Assembly (NCBI RefSeq): GCF_041295575.1
Contig: NZ_CP160452.1
Coordinates: forward strand, 2,294,001-2,358,000
DNA from: Sporosarcina pasteurii
GTDB lineage: Bacteria > Bacillota > Bacilli > Bacillales_A > Planococcaceae
Length of the DNA stretch: 64,000 nucleotides
Direction: 5' to 3'
Position 1 is the stretch's first letter. Every line of letters begins with the position of its first letter. The notes beneath the pieces were generated by a model that was not told the origin of the DNA, searched no databases, and saw nothing but the letters and a program-made list of their open reading frames with translations. Both the position numbers and the translations under genes were made by a program. Shown here piece by piece: positions 7,421 to 17,761 of this stretch.

Positions 7421-8074
7421 TTAAAAATATTTTTCAATTTGCGAAAATACATCCGATTCAAAAATCACTTTACCATATTCTTGCAGAATATGAATTGTTA
7501 TTTTATCCGGCTTAGCGAATTCGGAAAGAACGCTAAACATATTTGTTTTTTGTTTATTGTCCATTTCCTCAACGTCATACTTAACATGCAAATAATATTT
7601 AGATTCATATGCATATAATGACGTATGTGCTTCGTAGTCATGCATACGGCTAGTAATACTGATGACATCTTCGAAATCATTGAAGACAAAAGTATTTTCA
7701 AGCCAGTCATTCTCTTTATTTAACCCGTTTTTCAAAATATCTTCAATATCCTCAAAGGTTCCGTCATCTTGCTCTTGAAATAATTGACTGGGATCCTCAT
7801 CGTAAAACGGAGATTCTATCATTTGACCATCGTTTGCCAGTGCACGGGTGACTGTTACTTCTATTCCATCGTTTTTTGCATGAACTTGAATCCAAAGTGG
7901 CCCTTCTACTGCAAATTCAGACTGCTCGTTTATTTCATCCATCATATCCCAAAACAGTTCTTCACTTTTCTCGCGATTATTCCAAACTTCTTCACGAGTA
8001 AATCCGCGTTCTTCTATGTCGACATATGATAGAAAAAACTTCACTGTATCCTCATTAATACGTTCTATTTCCAT
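7421..8074 (-). CDS. mecA: Adaptor protein MecA
   Basis: A 217-residue ClpC adaptor. The N-terminal domain, MEIERINEDTVKFFLSYVDI, binds substrates such as ComK, and the C-terminal ~100 residues bind ClpC and form the conserved domain (FEDVISITSRM, SKYYLHVKYDVEEMD, ILQEYGKVIF). An acidic linker with FYDEDPSQLFQEQDDGTFED joins them, as usual in the family. Length matches B. subtilis MecA (218). The gene lies alone between the repeat-rich gap and spx, with its own terminator and AGGGAGAGATT before the ATG. In B. subtilis it controls competence, and MecA can also act on Spx transcription complexes. Confidence 0.95.
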   Translation of the reverse strand: MEIERINEDTVKFFLSYVDIEERGFTREEVWNNREKSEELFWDMMDEINEQSEFAVEGPLWIQVHAKNDGIEVTVTRALANDGQMIESPFYDEDPSQLFQEQDDGTFEDIEDILKNGLNKENDWLENTFVFNDFEDVISITSRMHDYEAHTSLYAYESKYYLHVKYDVEEMDNKQKTNMFSVLSEFAKPDKITIHILQEYGKVIFESDVFSQIEKYF

Positions 8075-8266
8075 TCTAATCTCTCCCTCCCATTATAATT
8101 AGGATTTGTATCGGTTCCTGTTATATATGAATGTTGTAAACCTACAATGCCTTATTATTACTATATGACTGTTCCTCAAGTTTTGTAAGGGTTTCTATAC
8201 AGATTCATATTTTAAATAGTTTACGTTATTGTAGATAACATTCATCAGTAAAGCAAGGGAAAGAGA

Positions 8267-8316
8267 AAAGCCGATAGGTATATGGCATTTTACAATGTCT
8301 CCCCTATCAGCTTTTT
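8267..8316 (-). terminator. Terminator of spx
   Basis: Stem AAAGCCGATAGG with CCTATCAGCTTT (one wobble), 12 bp after the spx stop. The minus strand continues into CTTTTCTCTTT. The plus-strand side is also T-rich (CAGCTTTTTTATTT). Confidence 0.75.
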
Positions 8317-8328
8317 TATTTCATATCA

Positions 8329-8724
8329 TTAGTTAACCATACGTCGTGCTTCTAGTAACTGGTAAGCCCTTACTTTTCGCGGGAGGAACCGTCGGATTTC
8401 ATCTTCATTATATCCTACTTGAAGTCTCTTTTCATCTAGAATGATTGGTCTTCTTAAGAGACCCGGATGCTCCTGAATTAACTCATAAAGACGTTGTAGC
8501 GGTAAACTTTCAACATCTACGTTTAGTTTTTGGTAAATCTTTGAACGGGTTGAAATAATTTCATCTGTCCCATCCTCAGTCATACGCAGTATTTCTTTTA
8601 TTTCATCGATATTCAAAGGTTCGGAGAAAATATTTCGTTCGGTATACGGAATTTCATGTTCCTCCAGCCATGCTTTTGCTTTTCGGCATGACGTACAGCT
8701 CGGTGATGTAAATAATGTTACCAT
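8329..8724 (-). CDS. spx: Global regulator Spx (thiol/disulfide stress)
   Basis: A 131-residue ArsC-like protein that binds the RNA polymerase alpha C-terminal domain and redirects transcription under disulfide stress. The redox switch CxxC is in [17 protein letters not shown]. The alpha-CTD-binding region and [20 protein letters not shown] follow, and the invariant [20 protein letters not shown] is present. The reading frame extends upstream, but ATG 8722-8724 gives the standard Spx N-terminus and length. An adjacent ATG (8725-8727) is equally close to AAAGGAAGTG. Post-translational control by YjbH-ClpXP is expected, and yjbH lies 5 kb away in this window. Confidence 0.96.
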   Translation of the reverse strand: MVTLFTSPSCTSCRKAKAWLEEHEIPYTERNIFSEPLNIDEIKEILRMTEDGTDEIISTRSKIYQKLNVDVESLPLQRLYELIQEHPGLLRRPIILDEKRLQVGYNEDEIRRFLPRKVRAYQLLEARRMVN

Positions 8725-8807
8725 CATACACTGACACTTCCTTTCAAATCGTTTTGTGTATTTTATCTTCAAATTAGAATTATTGTAAACTAAAACTTTC
8801 TATTACT

Positions 8808-8836
8808 AGTATACACAATTTCACCATCGATTAAAA
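8808..8836 (-). promoter_or_regulatory. Likely sigma-A promoter of spx
   Basis: Extended -10 TGTGTATACT with hexamer TATACT (8808-8813), 17-bp spacer, weak -35 TTTTAA (8831-8836). About 80 bp of leader precede the spx start. Confidence 0.55.
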
Positions 8837-8839
8837 CAG

Positions 8840-9101
8840 TTTTTTTGAATAACTTTAAAAATAATATCATATCGACACATTTTCGCAATATAGTCGATTT
8901 CCTGTCACTTTTTCAATCAATTCTTTCTACTCTATCTGTTATACCCGTTCACACCAAAAATAAACATCAGTTTATTTAATTTCTCATATTCTCATTTAGT
9001 CTCCTTATATTGAAAAACAAATCTACTTACTAATAGAACGTTTCAAAAATGAAAAAGTTCCAAATTATATACCTTTACGCATTGGACATCACAATAAAAT
9101 A
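8840..9101. other. AT-rich intergenic stretch, nothing recognised
   Basis: Very AT-rich DNA upstream of spx and downstream of the DUF4015 gene. I see no reading frame with a ribosome binding site, no strong hairpin and no known operator. Confidence 0.5.
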
Positions 9102-9138
9102 TAGCCCCCCACTTAAGTGTCGTTAAGTAAGGGACTAT
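9102..9138 (-). terminator. Terminator-like hairpin after the DUF4015 gene
   Basis: Imperfect stem ATAGCCCCCCACTTAA with TTAAGTAAGGGACTAT, 4 bp after the stop. The minus strand continues with a T-rich tract (ATATTTTATT). Confidence 0.6.
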
Positions 9139-9141
9139 CTA

Positions 9142-10347
9142 TCATGGTTTATAATTAACGCCTGTTGAATACGTATTTCCTGCATTCCAAAGAAGATACT
9201 CGTTAATTCCATTATCTTGGAGCGCTTTAATTTGCGCCTCCACTTCAGCTTTCCCGTATTTCAAGTAATTTCCAGAACCAAGCCAAGAAGCAGTAAAGTC
9301 TTGCAACCAAGGTCGTGATACAGGTTGATTCTCTAACTTTCCTAATACTTCGTTTTCAACCTTTGCATATTCGGCTACTAATTTATAAGGCTCCAAATCA
9401 GGTTTTGCAATTCCAAAATAAGAAGTCCAATGACTTGGATAAATCATCGAAGAAATAACGTCTACATTTTCCGAGATTTTCGAGAAGTTCTGCCCAATTC
9501 CTGGTGCTTCAGTCAACGTCGCTGCGTAGCCAAAAATATCCACAGACACCTCTACCCCATAAGGCTTCAACTGTTCACGCGCATAAGCAACAAAATCCGT
9601 GACAGCTTCAACACGTCTCTGTACAGGATCAAGTTCAGATTCTGCATAATCCCCGTAAGAATATTCTAATGACTCAAAGCGCTTTTCGAAACCTTCCGGG
9701 AATCGAACATAGTCAAACTGAATTTCTTGGAAGCCCATTTTCGCCGCCTCTATTGCAATTTCAACATTATAATCCCATACATCCTTCATAAACGGATTGA
9801 CAAACGCTTCCTTGCGTCCATTTTTCCAAACAGTTTCACCTTCTGTAAATGAAAGATCCGGCCGCTTTTCTGCCAACACTGTATCTTTAAAGACGACGAT
9901 ACGACCAATTGGATAAATTTTCTTTTCTTCTAGTTCTTCTAATAATGCGCGCGGATTCTTAATATAAGATTTACCAATATCCATCGTTGCTAACGAAGAA
10001 TCTCCCTCAGGAATATACGTTAAATTTCCAAAATCATCTTTAATATCAATGACCATTGCATTTAAATCCGTTGAATCAATTAAATCAACAAGATTTTGAA
10101 AACGTGCTCCCCCCGCTGAATGACCAGTTACGTATATGCCACGAACCGCATCAGGGTACTCAAACGTAAGACCCGAGTCATAGCGGAATAAAGTCGACGT
10201 TGCGATAATTCGTTTATCAATCTCTTCAAAACCATATGTACGTTCTGTAAAATCTGCCATCTTTTGATTTTTCTCAGCATATCCTATAGTAGGAATTGCT
10301 AACATACATGCGACTAGTAATATCGCGAACCAACTTTTTCTCTTCAC
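9142..10347 (-). CDS. Exported putative glycoside hydrolase, DUF4015 family
   Basis: A 401-residue protein with a signal peptide (MKRKSWFAILLVACMLAIPT, cleavage likely near YAE). The rest is one TIM-barrel-like domain of the DUF4015 putative glycoside hydrolase family: VRGIYVTGHSAGG, LNAMVIDIKDDFGNLTY, PIGRIVVFKD, IQFDYVRFPEG, VSVDIFGYAAT, DVISSMIYPSHW and a final INEYLLWNAGNTYS. The acidic residues at strand ends (IKDD, QFDYVRFPEG) are candidate catalytic residues. The substrate is unknown; wall or exopolysaccharide is plausible because the protein is exported. It is monocistronic, with its own terminator. Confidence 0.85.
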   Translation of the reverse strand: MKRKSWFAILLVACMLAIPTIGYAEKNQKMADFTERTYGFEEIDKRIIATSTLFRYDSGLTFEYPDAVRGIYVTGHSAGGARFQNLVDLIDSTDLNAMVIDIKDDFGNLTYIPEGDSSLATMDIGKSYIKNPRALLEELEEKKIYPIGRIVVFKDTVLAEKRPDLSFTEGETVWKNGRKEAFVNPFMKDVWDYNVEIAIEAAKMGFQEIQFDYVRFPEGFEKRFESLEYSYGDYAESELDPVQRRVEAVTDFVAYAREQLKPYGVEVSVDIFGYAATLTEAPGIGQNFSKISENVDVISSMIYPSHWTSYFGIAKPDLEPYKLVAEYAKVENEVLGKLENQPVSRPWLQDFTASWLGSGNYLKYGKAEVEAQIKALQDNGINEYLLWNAGNTYSTGVNYKP

Positions 10348-10424
10348 TTCGACAACATCCTTTCTATTTCACCAGTTTAACAGGGAATTCGCACAAGATA
10401 AAGTGACTTTATGAACATTCTTTC

Positions 10425-10453
10425 TTGCATATCCATGAGTTTCGCATTATAAT
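10425..10453 (+). promoter_or_regulatory. Sigma-A promoter of trpS
   Basis: -35 TTGCAT (10425-10430), 17-bp spacer, consensus -10 TATAAT (10448-10453). Transcription should start near 10460, ahead of the T-box leader. Confidence 0.85.
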
Positions 10454-10479
10454 ACAGTCAATTCAACATAAATGTATTT

Positions 10480-12028
<1,549 letters not shown>

Positions 12029-12084
12029 GTATACCTTCCTTTATCTTTTAGTTAACTATATGTATGGACAATGTAAATTTAGAC

Positions 12085-12125
12085 GAAAAAGGTGAACCAC
12101 TACACATTGTAATGGTTCACCTTTT
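12085..12125 (-). terminator. Terminator of fabHF
   Basis: 12-bp stem AAAGGTGAACCA (12088-12099) with complement 12113-12124. On the minus strand it is followed by TTTTTCGTC. It lies 11 bp after the fabF stop. Confidence 0.85.
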
Positions 12126-12135
12126 ATTAGATTCA

Positions 12136-13374
12136 TTAGATTTTCTTAAATACTAGTGATGCGTTATGACCGCCAAAACCTAGTGAATTACTCATTGCAT
12201 ATTCAATATCCATTTCGCGTGCCTCATTTGGTACATAGTCGAGGTCGCAATCTGGGTCTGGTGTGTTGTAGTTAATCGTCGGTGGCACAATTCCTTCTTT
12301 AAGTGCTTTTACAGTAAAGATTGCTTCGAGTCCACCTGCTGCACCTAATAAGTGTCCAGTCATCGATTTTGTTGAGCTGATTGCTAAGTTTTTAGCATGG
12401 TCGCCAAATACCGTTTTTGCCGCCTTCGTTTCAAACTCATCGTTATACGGCGTACTCGTTCCGTGTGCGTTAATATACCCTACTTGAGTAAGTTCCGCAC
12501 CACTTTGCTCAAGCGCTTGTTTCATCGCTCTCGCAGCGCCTTCACCTTCAGGAGCTGGTGCAGTAATGTGATGCGCATCCCCTGTTGAGCCATACCCTAC
12601 GATTTCCGCATAAATTTTCGCGCCTCGCTTCACAGCATGGTCATACTCTTCTAGGATAAGAATACCTGCTCCTTCACCAATAATGAAGCCATCACGGTCT
12701 GCATCGAATGGGCGTGATGCCGTTGATGGATTTGGATTTAATGATAGTGCTTTATTCGCACAAAAACCTGCGACAGCCATCGTTGTAATCGGTGCTTCAG
12801 CGCCGCCTGTTATCATGACATCCGCATCACCACGACGAATCACTTCAAATGCGTCTCCGATTGAATTTGTTCCTGATGCACACGCAGTTACCGAACAAGA
12901 GTTGATGCCTTTCGCGCCAAAATGGATAGATACTTGACCAGATGCCATATCTGGAATCATCATCGGAACGAAAAATGGACTTACTCTGCGATATCCTCTC
13001 TTTTGGAACATCTCAAATTGTTGTTCATGCGTTTCCATGCCGCCAATCCCGGAACCAATCCAGACACCGGTTTTTAAAGCAAGTTCTTCATCTAAATTTT
13101 CTAGACCTGCATCTTCCATTGCCATAATCGAAGCAGCAAGTGCATAATGCGTAAAGCGGTCCATTTTACGTGCTTCTTTTCTTTCAATATATTGTTCAAT
13201 ATCAAAGTTTTTAACTTCTGCAGCAACTTTCACTGGGAATTGTTCGCTATCAAGCCTTGTTAATAAACCAATCCCAGACTCTCCGCTAATGACGGATTTC
13301 CAAGATTCTTCTGCAGTATTTCCTACTGGTGATACTGCGCCAACTCCTGTTACAACTACACGTCGTACATTCAT
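12136..13374 (-). CDS. fabF: 3-oxoacyl-[acyl-carrier-protein] synthase II (FabF)
   Basis: A 412-residue condensing enzyme that elongates acyl-ACP with malonyl-ACP. The catalytic triad is visible: Cys in [17 protein letters not shown], His in [13 protein letters not shown] and His in [29 protein letters not shown] ends the protein. The frame opens further upstream, but ATG 13372-13374 after GAAAGGAAG gives the standard start [18 protein letters not shown]. It follows fabH by about 55 bp on the same strand and forms the FapR-controlled fabHF operon. Confidence 0.97.
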   Translation of the reverse strand: MNVRRVVVTGVGAVSPVGNTAEESWKSVISGESGIGLLTRLDSEQFPVKVAAEVKNFDIEQYIERKEARKMDRFTHYALAASIMAMEDAGLENLDEELALKTGVWIGSGIGGMETHEQQFEMFQKRGYRRVSPFFVPMMIPDMASGQVSIHFGAKGINSCSVTACASGTNSIGDAFEVIRRGDADVMITGGAEAPITTMAVAGFCANKALSLNPNPSTASRPFDADRDGFIIGEGAGILILEEYDHAVKRGAKIYAEIVGYGSTGDAHHITAPAPEGEGAARAMKQALEQSGAELTQVGYINAHGTSTPYNDEFETKAAKTVFGDHAKNLAISSTKSMTGHLLGAAGGLEAIFTVKALKEGIVPPTINYNTPDPDCDLDYVPNEAREMDIEYAMSNSLGFGGHNASLVFKKI

Positions 13375-13429
13375 TTTTATACTTCCTTTCAATAAATATT
13401 GGACCATTTATTAGTATAGTCGATTTGCT

Positions 13430-14362
13430 TTATTTTCCCCATCTCATACACACAGCGCCCCAAGTTAAGCCTCCGCCAAACCCGACGAAAACTAAGACAT
13501 CATCGTCTTTTATTTTTCCCTCGGCTAAATCATCGACAAGAGAAATAGGGATAGATGCTGCTGAAGTATTACCGTATTTCTGGATTGTTTTCGACATTTT
13601 TTCAATCGGTAATTCCAATCTCTCACGCGAAGCTTCCATAATTCGAATGTTTGCCTGATGAGGAATTAAATAATCTACATCTTCTTTTGAAAGTCCCGCT
13701 TTTTCAATTACATTTACAGCTGATTCTCCCATTTGACGAACAGCAAATTTAAATACCTCACGGCCATTCATGACAAGCTTATCATCTTGGTATAAATGCT
13801 TTCCACCCGAACCATCTGCGCCAAGTTCGAATGATAAGATTCCGCGGCCCTCACTGACTGCACCAACAATTGCTGCACCAGCTCCATCACCGAATAGGAC
13901 GGCAGTATTACGGTCTTCCCAGTCTGTGATTTTCGATAGTTTTTCAACCCCAACAACAAGCACGTTTTGATACGTATTTGTCTCAATAAACTGTTTTGCT
14001 GTTACAAGACCATACATAAATCCGGCACATGCTGCCGAAAGATCCATTGCTGCTGCATTTTTCGCTCCGAGCTGTTCTTGTAACATCGTCGCAACGGATG
14101 GAAATGGACGATCTGGCGTAACAGTCGCAACTAGAATTAAATCAATCTCTTCCGCTGTAATACCAGCATCCTCAATCGCATTAACCGCTGCTTGATAGGC
14201 CATATGAGATGTATCCATGTCATCGTCAGCGATATGCCTTTCTTCAATTCCTGTCATCGTACGAATCCATTCATCCGAAGTATCCATACGCTTTTCTAAA
14301 TCTTCATTTGTTAAAATATGTGGCGGCACAAATTTACCGACGCCTATTAGACCAGCGTTCAT
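13430..14362 (-). CDS. fabH: 3-oxoacyl-[acyl-carrier-protein] synthase III (FabH)
   Basis: A 310-residue initiation condensing enzyme joining acyl-CoA to malonyl-ACP. In this lineage it is expected to prefer branched primers. The active Cys is in [13 protein letters not shown], the His in [11 protein letters not shown] and the Asn in [27 protein letters not shown] and [18 protein letters not shown] are also conserved. The start ATG follows CGGAGGAAATTGA. A perfect-spacing promoter and a FapR operator lie just upstream. Confidence 0.97.
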   Translation of the reverse strand: MNAGLIGVGKFVPPHILTNEDLEKRMDTSDEWIRTMTGIEERHIADDDMDTSHMAYQAAVNAIEDAGITAEEIDLILVATVTPDRPFPSVATMLQEQLGAKNAAAMDLSAACAGFMYGLVTAKQFIETNTYQNVLVVGVEKLSKITDWEDRNTAVLFGDGAGAAIVGAVSEGRGILSFELGADGSGGKHLYQDDKLVMNGREVFKFAVRQMGESAVNVIEKAGLSKEDVDYLIPHQANIRIMEASRERLELPIEKMSKTIQKYGNTSAASIPISLVDDLAEGKIKDDDVLVFVGFGGGLTWGAVCMRWGK

Positions 14363-14391
14363 TCAATTTCCTCCGTTCATTATTATCTAAT

Positions 14392-14410
14392 ATTAGTACC
14401 TGGTAGTAAT
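14392..14410. promoter_or_regulatory. FapR operator
   Basis: ATTAGTACCTGGTAGTAAT closely matches the FapR inverted repeat (TTAGTACCTgrTAcTAA type). It overlaps the -10 of the fabH promoter, so FapR should repress fabHF until malonyl-CoA rises. Confidence 0.85.
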
Positions 14411-14437
14411 TATAAAAGATTTTAAGCAGATTTACAA
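14409..14437 (-). promoter_or_regulatory. Sigma-A promoter of fabHF
   Basis: -35 TTGTAA (14432-14437), 17-bp spacer and consensus TATAAT (14409-14414) on the minus strand. Confidence 0.85.
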
Positions 14438-14551
14438 CAGACCGACACGATTTCGCCAAAATAATCGTATGTTTTATTGGATAATATGTTTCAGAAATGT
14501 ACATGCTGTGATACAATCGTAAAGGAAATAGTTATGTAGGGGTGAAATCCG

Positions 14552-14734
14552 TTGAGATTTATTATGGCATTTGTGTGGTCATTTGTATTGGTCGCTTTAT
14601 TGAACTATGTAGTTGGAGCGATTGCAAACGTTCCATTCGATTTTCAAGCTGGAGTGATGATTTCTCTAGTTATGGCAGTATTGGTTATTCTATTAGGTGA
14701 AGCAATTCCAAATCAGGAAGTTTCTGATAACTAA
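14552..14734 (+). CDS. yjzB: Small DUF2929 membrane protein (YjzB-like)
   Basis: A 60-residue protein with two membrane helices: MRFIMAFVWSFVLVALLNYV, and a second in VMISLVMAVLVILLGEAI. TTG start (14552) behind AGGGGTGA. Size, topology and position directly divergent from fabH match YjzB/DUF2929 of Bacillus. The function is unknown. It has its own terminator 13 bp downstream. Confidence 0.75.
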   Translation: MRFIMAFVWSFVLVALLNYVVGAIANVPFDFQAGVMISLVMAVLVILLGEAIPNQEVSDN

Positions 14735-14746
14735 TCGTGTTATTTT

Positions 14747-14788
14747 AAAGGCTATTCAAAAGTGAATACTTTTGGATAGCTTTTTTGC
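14747..14788 (+). terminator. Terminator of yjzB
   Basis: Stem AAAGGCTATTCAAAAG with CTTTTGGATAGCTTTTTT, ending in six T. Confidence 0.85.
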
Positions 14789-14836
14789 ATTAAATAGAAC
14801 GAATCGGTCATATTAAGTCGCTCTAATTAAACCAAT

Positions 14837-14872
14837 ACCAAAAAGACTTCTTAACATAGAAGTCTTTTTGGT
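14837..14872 (-). terminator. Terminator of clpB
   Basis: 15-bp perfect stem ACCAAAAAGACTTCT (14837-14851) with complement 14858-14872, 12 bp after the clpB stop. The U-tract is inside the stem, as is common. Confidence 0.75.
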
Positions 14873-14883
14873 AGATTAATGAT

Positions 14884-17025
14884 TTATTTTGCCTTTTCAA
14901 CTTGAAGTTGATTCTCCATCATAGAAAGCGTAAGTTCATCGCCAGGTCCTACTTCTCCTTTAATGATTTCCTTTGCTACAGTGGTTTCTACATGTCGCTG
15001 GATAAATCTTGCTAATGGGCGGGCACCGAATTCAGCATCTGTCCCTCGTTCAACAATCGAATTTAGCACGTCTTCCCCGTAAGTAATCGTCACTTCTTGC
15101 TCTGCTAACCTATTCGCAAGTTCGTTGAGCATTTTTTGAGCAATTCGTTTAAAGGAATCACCTGTTAAAGAATGGAAAATGATAATGTCATCCATTCTAT
15201 TGAGTAACTCGGGTTTAAAATGCTTTCTTAATTCAAACATGACAAGGTCTTCAACTGCATGCTCTTCGGTATCCCCTACCCCATCCAATAAATAAGATGA
15301 ACCGATATTAGACGTCATAATGATGACGGTATTCGTGAAATTAACGAGTCTGCCTTGACTATCCGTAATCCGACCATCGTCCAAGGCTTGCAAAAGAATA
15401 TTTGCCACGTCGGGATGTGCTTTTTCAATCTCATCTAATAATACAACGGCGTATGGATTTCTCCTGACTGCTTCCGTCAACTGACCGCCTTCTTCAAAAC
15501 CAATATATCCAGGAGGTGCACCGACGAGCCTCGAAACACTATGTTTTTCCATATACTCGGACATATCAATTCGAATAAAATGCTCTTCCGAGTCAAACAA
15601 AGTAGCAGCAAGCGTCTTCGCAAGTTCCGTTTTTCCAACGCCTGTTGGTCCTAGGAACAAAAACGAACCGATGGGCTTGTTAGGATCTTGAATTCCCGCA
15701 CGAGCACGCCAAACAGCTTCAGTAACCAACTGGACCGCATCTTCTTGACCAATGACCCGTTCTTCTAGCGTTTCTTTAAGGCGCAACAACTTTTCCCTCT
15801 CACCTTCTACAAGCTTGGTCACTGGAATTCCCGTCCACCTCGCAACAATCATCGCAATTTCTTCTTCCGTCACTTCTTCACGTAATAAACGCGATTCTTT
15901 GCCGTCCAATAAAGGAGCTTCTACCTCTTTTAGTTCAGCTTCAACCGCCGGAATTTTTCCGTGACGAAGTTCAGCTGCTTTATTTAAATCATAACGATTT
16001 TCCGCGTCTTCTAATTCGCGACGCAAGCGGTCTAATTCACTGCGTTTTTCTTGAATTTCATTTAACGTACTCTTTTCCGCTTCCCATTGTTCACGCATAT
16101 CTGCTGATGAATCTTTTAATTGTTGCAACTCTTCCCGGAGCGATGCTAGACGGTTTTGACTTGCTGCATCTTTCTCTTTGGTGAGCGCCTGCTCTTCAAT
16201 TTCCAGTTGCATGATTCTTCTAGTGATCGCGTCTAATTCTTGAGGCATCGAGTCTATTTCCGTCCGGATCATCGCACTTGCTTCATCGATTAAGTCGATG
16301 GCTTTATCCGGCAAAAATCTTTCGGTTAAATAGCGATTTGATAAGGCGGAAGCCGCTACAATGGCACGATCATGAATTCGCACGCCATGATGCAATTCGA
16401 ACATTTCTTTTAGTCCCCGTAAAATAGAAACTGTGTCTTCAACAGATGGTTCACGGACCATGACTTGTTGAAAGCGGCGTTCAAGCGCTGGGTCTTTTTC
16501 AATATACATACGATACTCATCAAGTGTCGTTGCACCGATGCAATAAAGCTCTCCACGTGCCAACATCGGCTTTAGCATATTACCCGCATCCATCGCCCCG
16601 TCCAATTTTCCAGCACCGACAATCGTATGGATTTCATCGATAAACATGATAATTTGCCCTTCGCTATCTTTCACTTGTTTCAAGACAGCCTTTAATCTTT
16701 CTTCAAACTCGCCCCGATACTTGGCACCCGCGATCAGCGCACTCATATCCAACTCAAAAATTTCTTTACCCTTTAATCCTTCAGGTACGTCCCCTTTTAC
16801 AATTCTTTGGGCTAATCCTTCTACAATCGCTGTTTTTCCAACACCAGGTTCACCTATTAGCACTGGATTATTTTTTGTTTTTCTAGATAAAATACGAATC
16901 GCATTGCGAATTTCTTCATCTCGACCGATAACAGGGTCAAGCTTTGCATTTTTTACATCTTCAACAAGATTTCGCCCATATTGTTCTAACGGAGTTCGTT
17001 CATCTTGTTCCCCTTGCATTCTCAT
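14884..17025 (-). CDS. clpB: ClpB-type disaggregase lacking the N-terminal domain
   Basis: A 713-residue hexameric AAA+ chaperone with the ClpB layout minus its first ~145 residues. NBD1 starts almost at once ([20 protein letters not shown]) with Walker A GEPGVGKT and Walker [11 protein letters not shown]. The coiled M-domain (about residues 240-370, [20 protein letters not shown] to [20 protein letters not shown]) identifies ClpB rather than ClpC or ClpE. NBD2 carries GPTGVGKT and [13 protein letters not shown]; no IGF/IGL ClpP-binding loop follows. The ATG at 17023-17025 is set by AAAGGGTG 6 nt upstream. An in-frame ATG at 17041-17043 lies before that site. A CtsR operator and -10 box end only ~24 bp upstream, so there is no room for an N-domain. 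Confidence 0.92.
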   Translation of the reverse strand: MRMQGEQDERTPLEQYGRNLVEDVKNAKLDPVIGRDEEIRNAIRILSRKTKNNPVLIGEPGVGKTAIVEGLAQRIVKGDVPEGLKGKEIFELDMSALIAGAKYRGEFEERLKAVLKQVKDSEGQIIMFIDEIHTIVGAGKLDGAMDAGNMLKPMLARGELYCIGATTLDEYRMYIEKDPALERRFQQVMVREPSVEDTVSILRGLKEMFELHHGVRIHDRAIVAASALSNRYLTERFLPDKAIDLIDEASAMIRTEIDSMPQELDAITRRIMQLEIEEQALTKEKDAASQNRLASLREELQQLKDSSADMREQWEAEKSTLNEIQEKRSELDRLRRELEDAENRYDLNKAAELRHGKIPAVEAELKEVEAPLLDGKESRLLREEVTEEEIAMIVARWTGIPVTKLVEGEREKLLRLKETLEERVIGQEDAVQLVTEAVWRARAGIQDPNKPIGSFLFLGPTGVGKTELAKTLAATLFDSEEHFIRIDMSEYMEKHSVSRLVGAPPGYIGFEEGGQLTEAVRRNPYAVVLLDEIEKAHPDVANILLQALDDGRITDSQGRLVNFTNTVIIMTSNIGSSYLLDGVGDTEEHAVEDLVMFELRKHFKPELLNRMDDIIIFHSLTGDSFKRIAQKMLNELANRLAEQEVTITYGEDVLNSIVERGTDAEFGARPLARFIQRHVETTVAKEIIKGEVGPGDELTLSMMENQLQVEKAK

Positions 17026-17048
17026 TGATATCACCCTTTCCATTAATA

Positions 17049-17065
17049 TTTGACCTTTCTTGACT
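17049..17065. promoter_or_regulatory. CtsR operator of clpB
   Basis: The minus strand reads AGTCAAGAAAGGTCAAA, the CtsR tandem heptad (RGTCAAA-NAN-RGTCAAA) with one mismatch. It lies at the expected transcription start, so CtsR should repress clpB outside heat or protein stress. Confidence 0.85.
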
Positions 17066-17071
17066 AATTGG

Positions 17072-17100
17072 ATTATAAATTGAAATAGACGTTTAGGTAA
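17072..17100 (-). promoter_or_regulatory. Promoter of clpB
   Basis: Consensus -10 TATAAT (17072-17077) on the minus strand with a weak -35 TTACCT (17095-17100) at 17-bp spacing, directly upstream of the CtsR operator. Confidence 0.7.
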
Positions 17101-17167
17101 AGAATATTGCTTTAATAGCTTATATTTTATTATCCCTTTTTATCATATGACTTAAACTTACGTAGTT

Positions 17168-17275
17168 TGGATAATTCGTGGCGAATCCGGTCAGGCACGC
17201 GGAGTACACTGGACCTGGGAGGAATTCAATTGGACGCGGGCGGAATTCGTGACTGAGCGGGGAGTTCATCACATT
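17168..17275. repeat. GC-rich intergenic repeat of a second type
   Basis: About 108 bp between clpB and the SufT-like gene, much richer in GC than the neighbours. It contains internally repeated pieces: ATTCGTGGCGAATCCGG, GGAGGAATTCAATTGGACGC, GGCGGAATTCGTGACTGAGC. It is unlike the repeats near mecA. No reading frame with a ribosome binding site crosses it. It is probably a dispersed genomic repeat; only one copy is in this window. Confidence 0.45.
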
Positions 17276-17324
17276 AGGAATTAGGGTAACGCCCCTTTTC
17301 TGGTATTACATTTTTATTAGTAAA

Positions 17325-17364
17325 CATAAAAAAACTGTACAACTTAGAAAAAATTGTACAGTTT
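17325..17364 (-). terminator. Terminator of yitW
   Basis: 11-bp stem AAACTGTACAA (17332-17342) with complement 17354-17364. On the minus strand it is followed by a T-run (TTTTTTTATG). Confidence 0.85.
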
Positions 17365-17402
17365 CATAAAATGTTAACTATATGGTTAACAACTTATTTT
17401 AT

Positions 17403-17711
17403 TTATCTAACGCCTAGTGCCATTTTTGCATAGCGTGACATTTTATCTTTTGACCACGGAGGATTCCAGACGATATTTACGTCAACGTCTTTTACTTCTG
17501 GAAGCTCCATAAGTTCTTGTTTAATATTCGCCACAATTTGCGGCCCCATCGGACATCCCATTGATGTAAGTGTCATCGTTACGATTGCCTTACCTTCATC
17601 GTCTAATTCTACATCATAAATAAGTCCTAGGTTTACAATATCTATACCAAGTTCTGGGTCAATTACGTTTTCAATTGCACCCATCATACTATCTTTCATT
17701 TCTTGACTCAT
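17403..17711 (-). CDS. yitW: MIP18/SufT-type iron-sulfur assembly protein (YitW-like)
   Basis: A 102-residue MIP18 family (DUF59) protein, the type that helps deliver iron-sulfur clusters to target proteins. The N-terminal signature is NVIDPELGIDIVNLGLIYDV, and the conserved cysteine is in TLTSMGCPMGPQI. It ends with VWNPPWSKDKMSRYAKMALG. The frame opens upstream, but ATG 17709-17711 is correctly spaced from GGAAAGGAAG and gives the family length of 102. It is downstream of the hydrolase yitV on the same strand with a ~50 bp gap, as in B. subtilis. Confidence 0.88.
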   Translation of the reverse strand: MSQEMKDSMMGAIENVIDPELGIDIVNLGLIYDVELDDEGKAIVTMTLTSMGCPMGPQIVANIKQELMELPEVKDVDVNIVWNPPWSKDKMSRYAKMALGVR

Positions 17712-17761
17712 GCTCATCTTCCTTTCCATTCTAGACTTAACTCCATCATAACAATGTTTCC

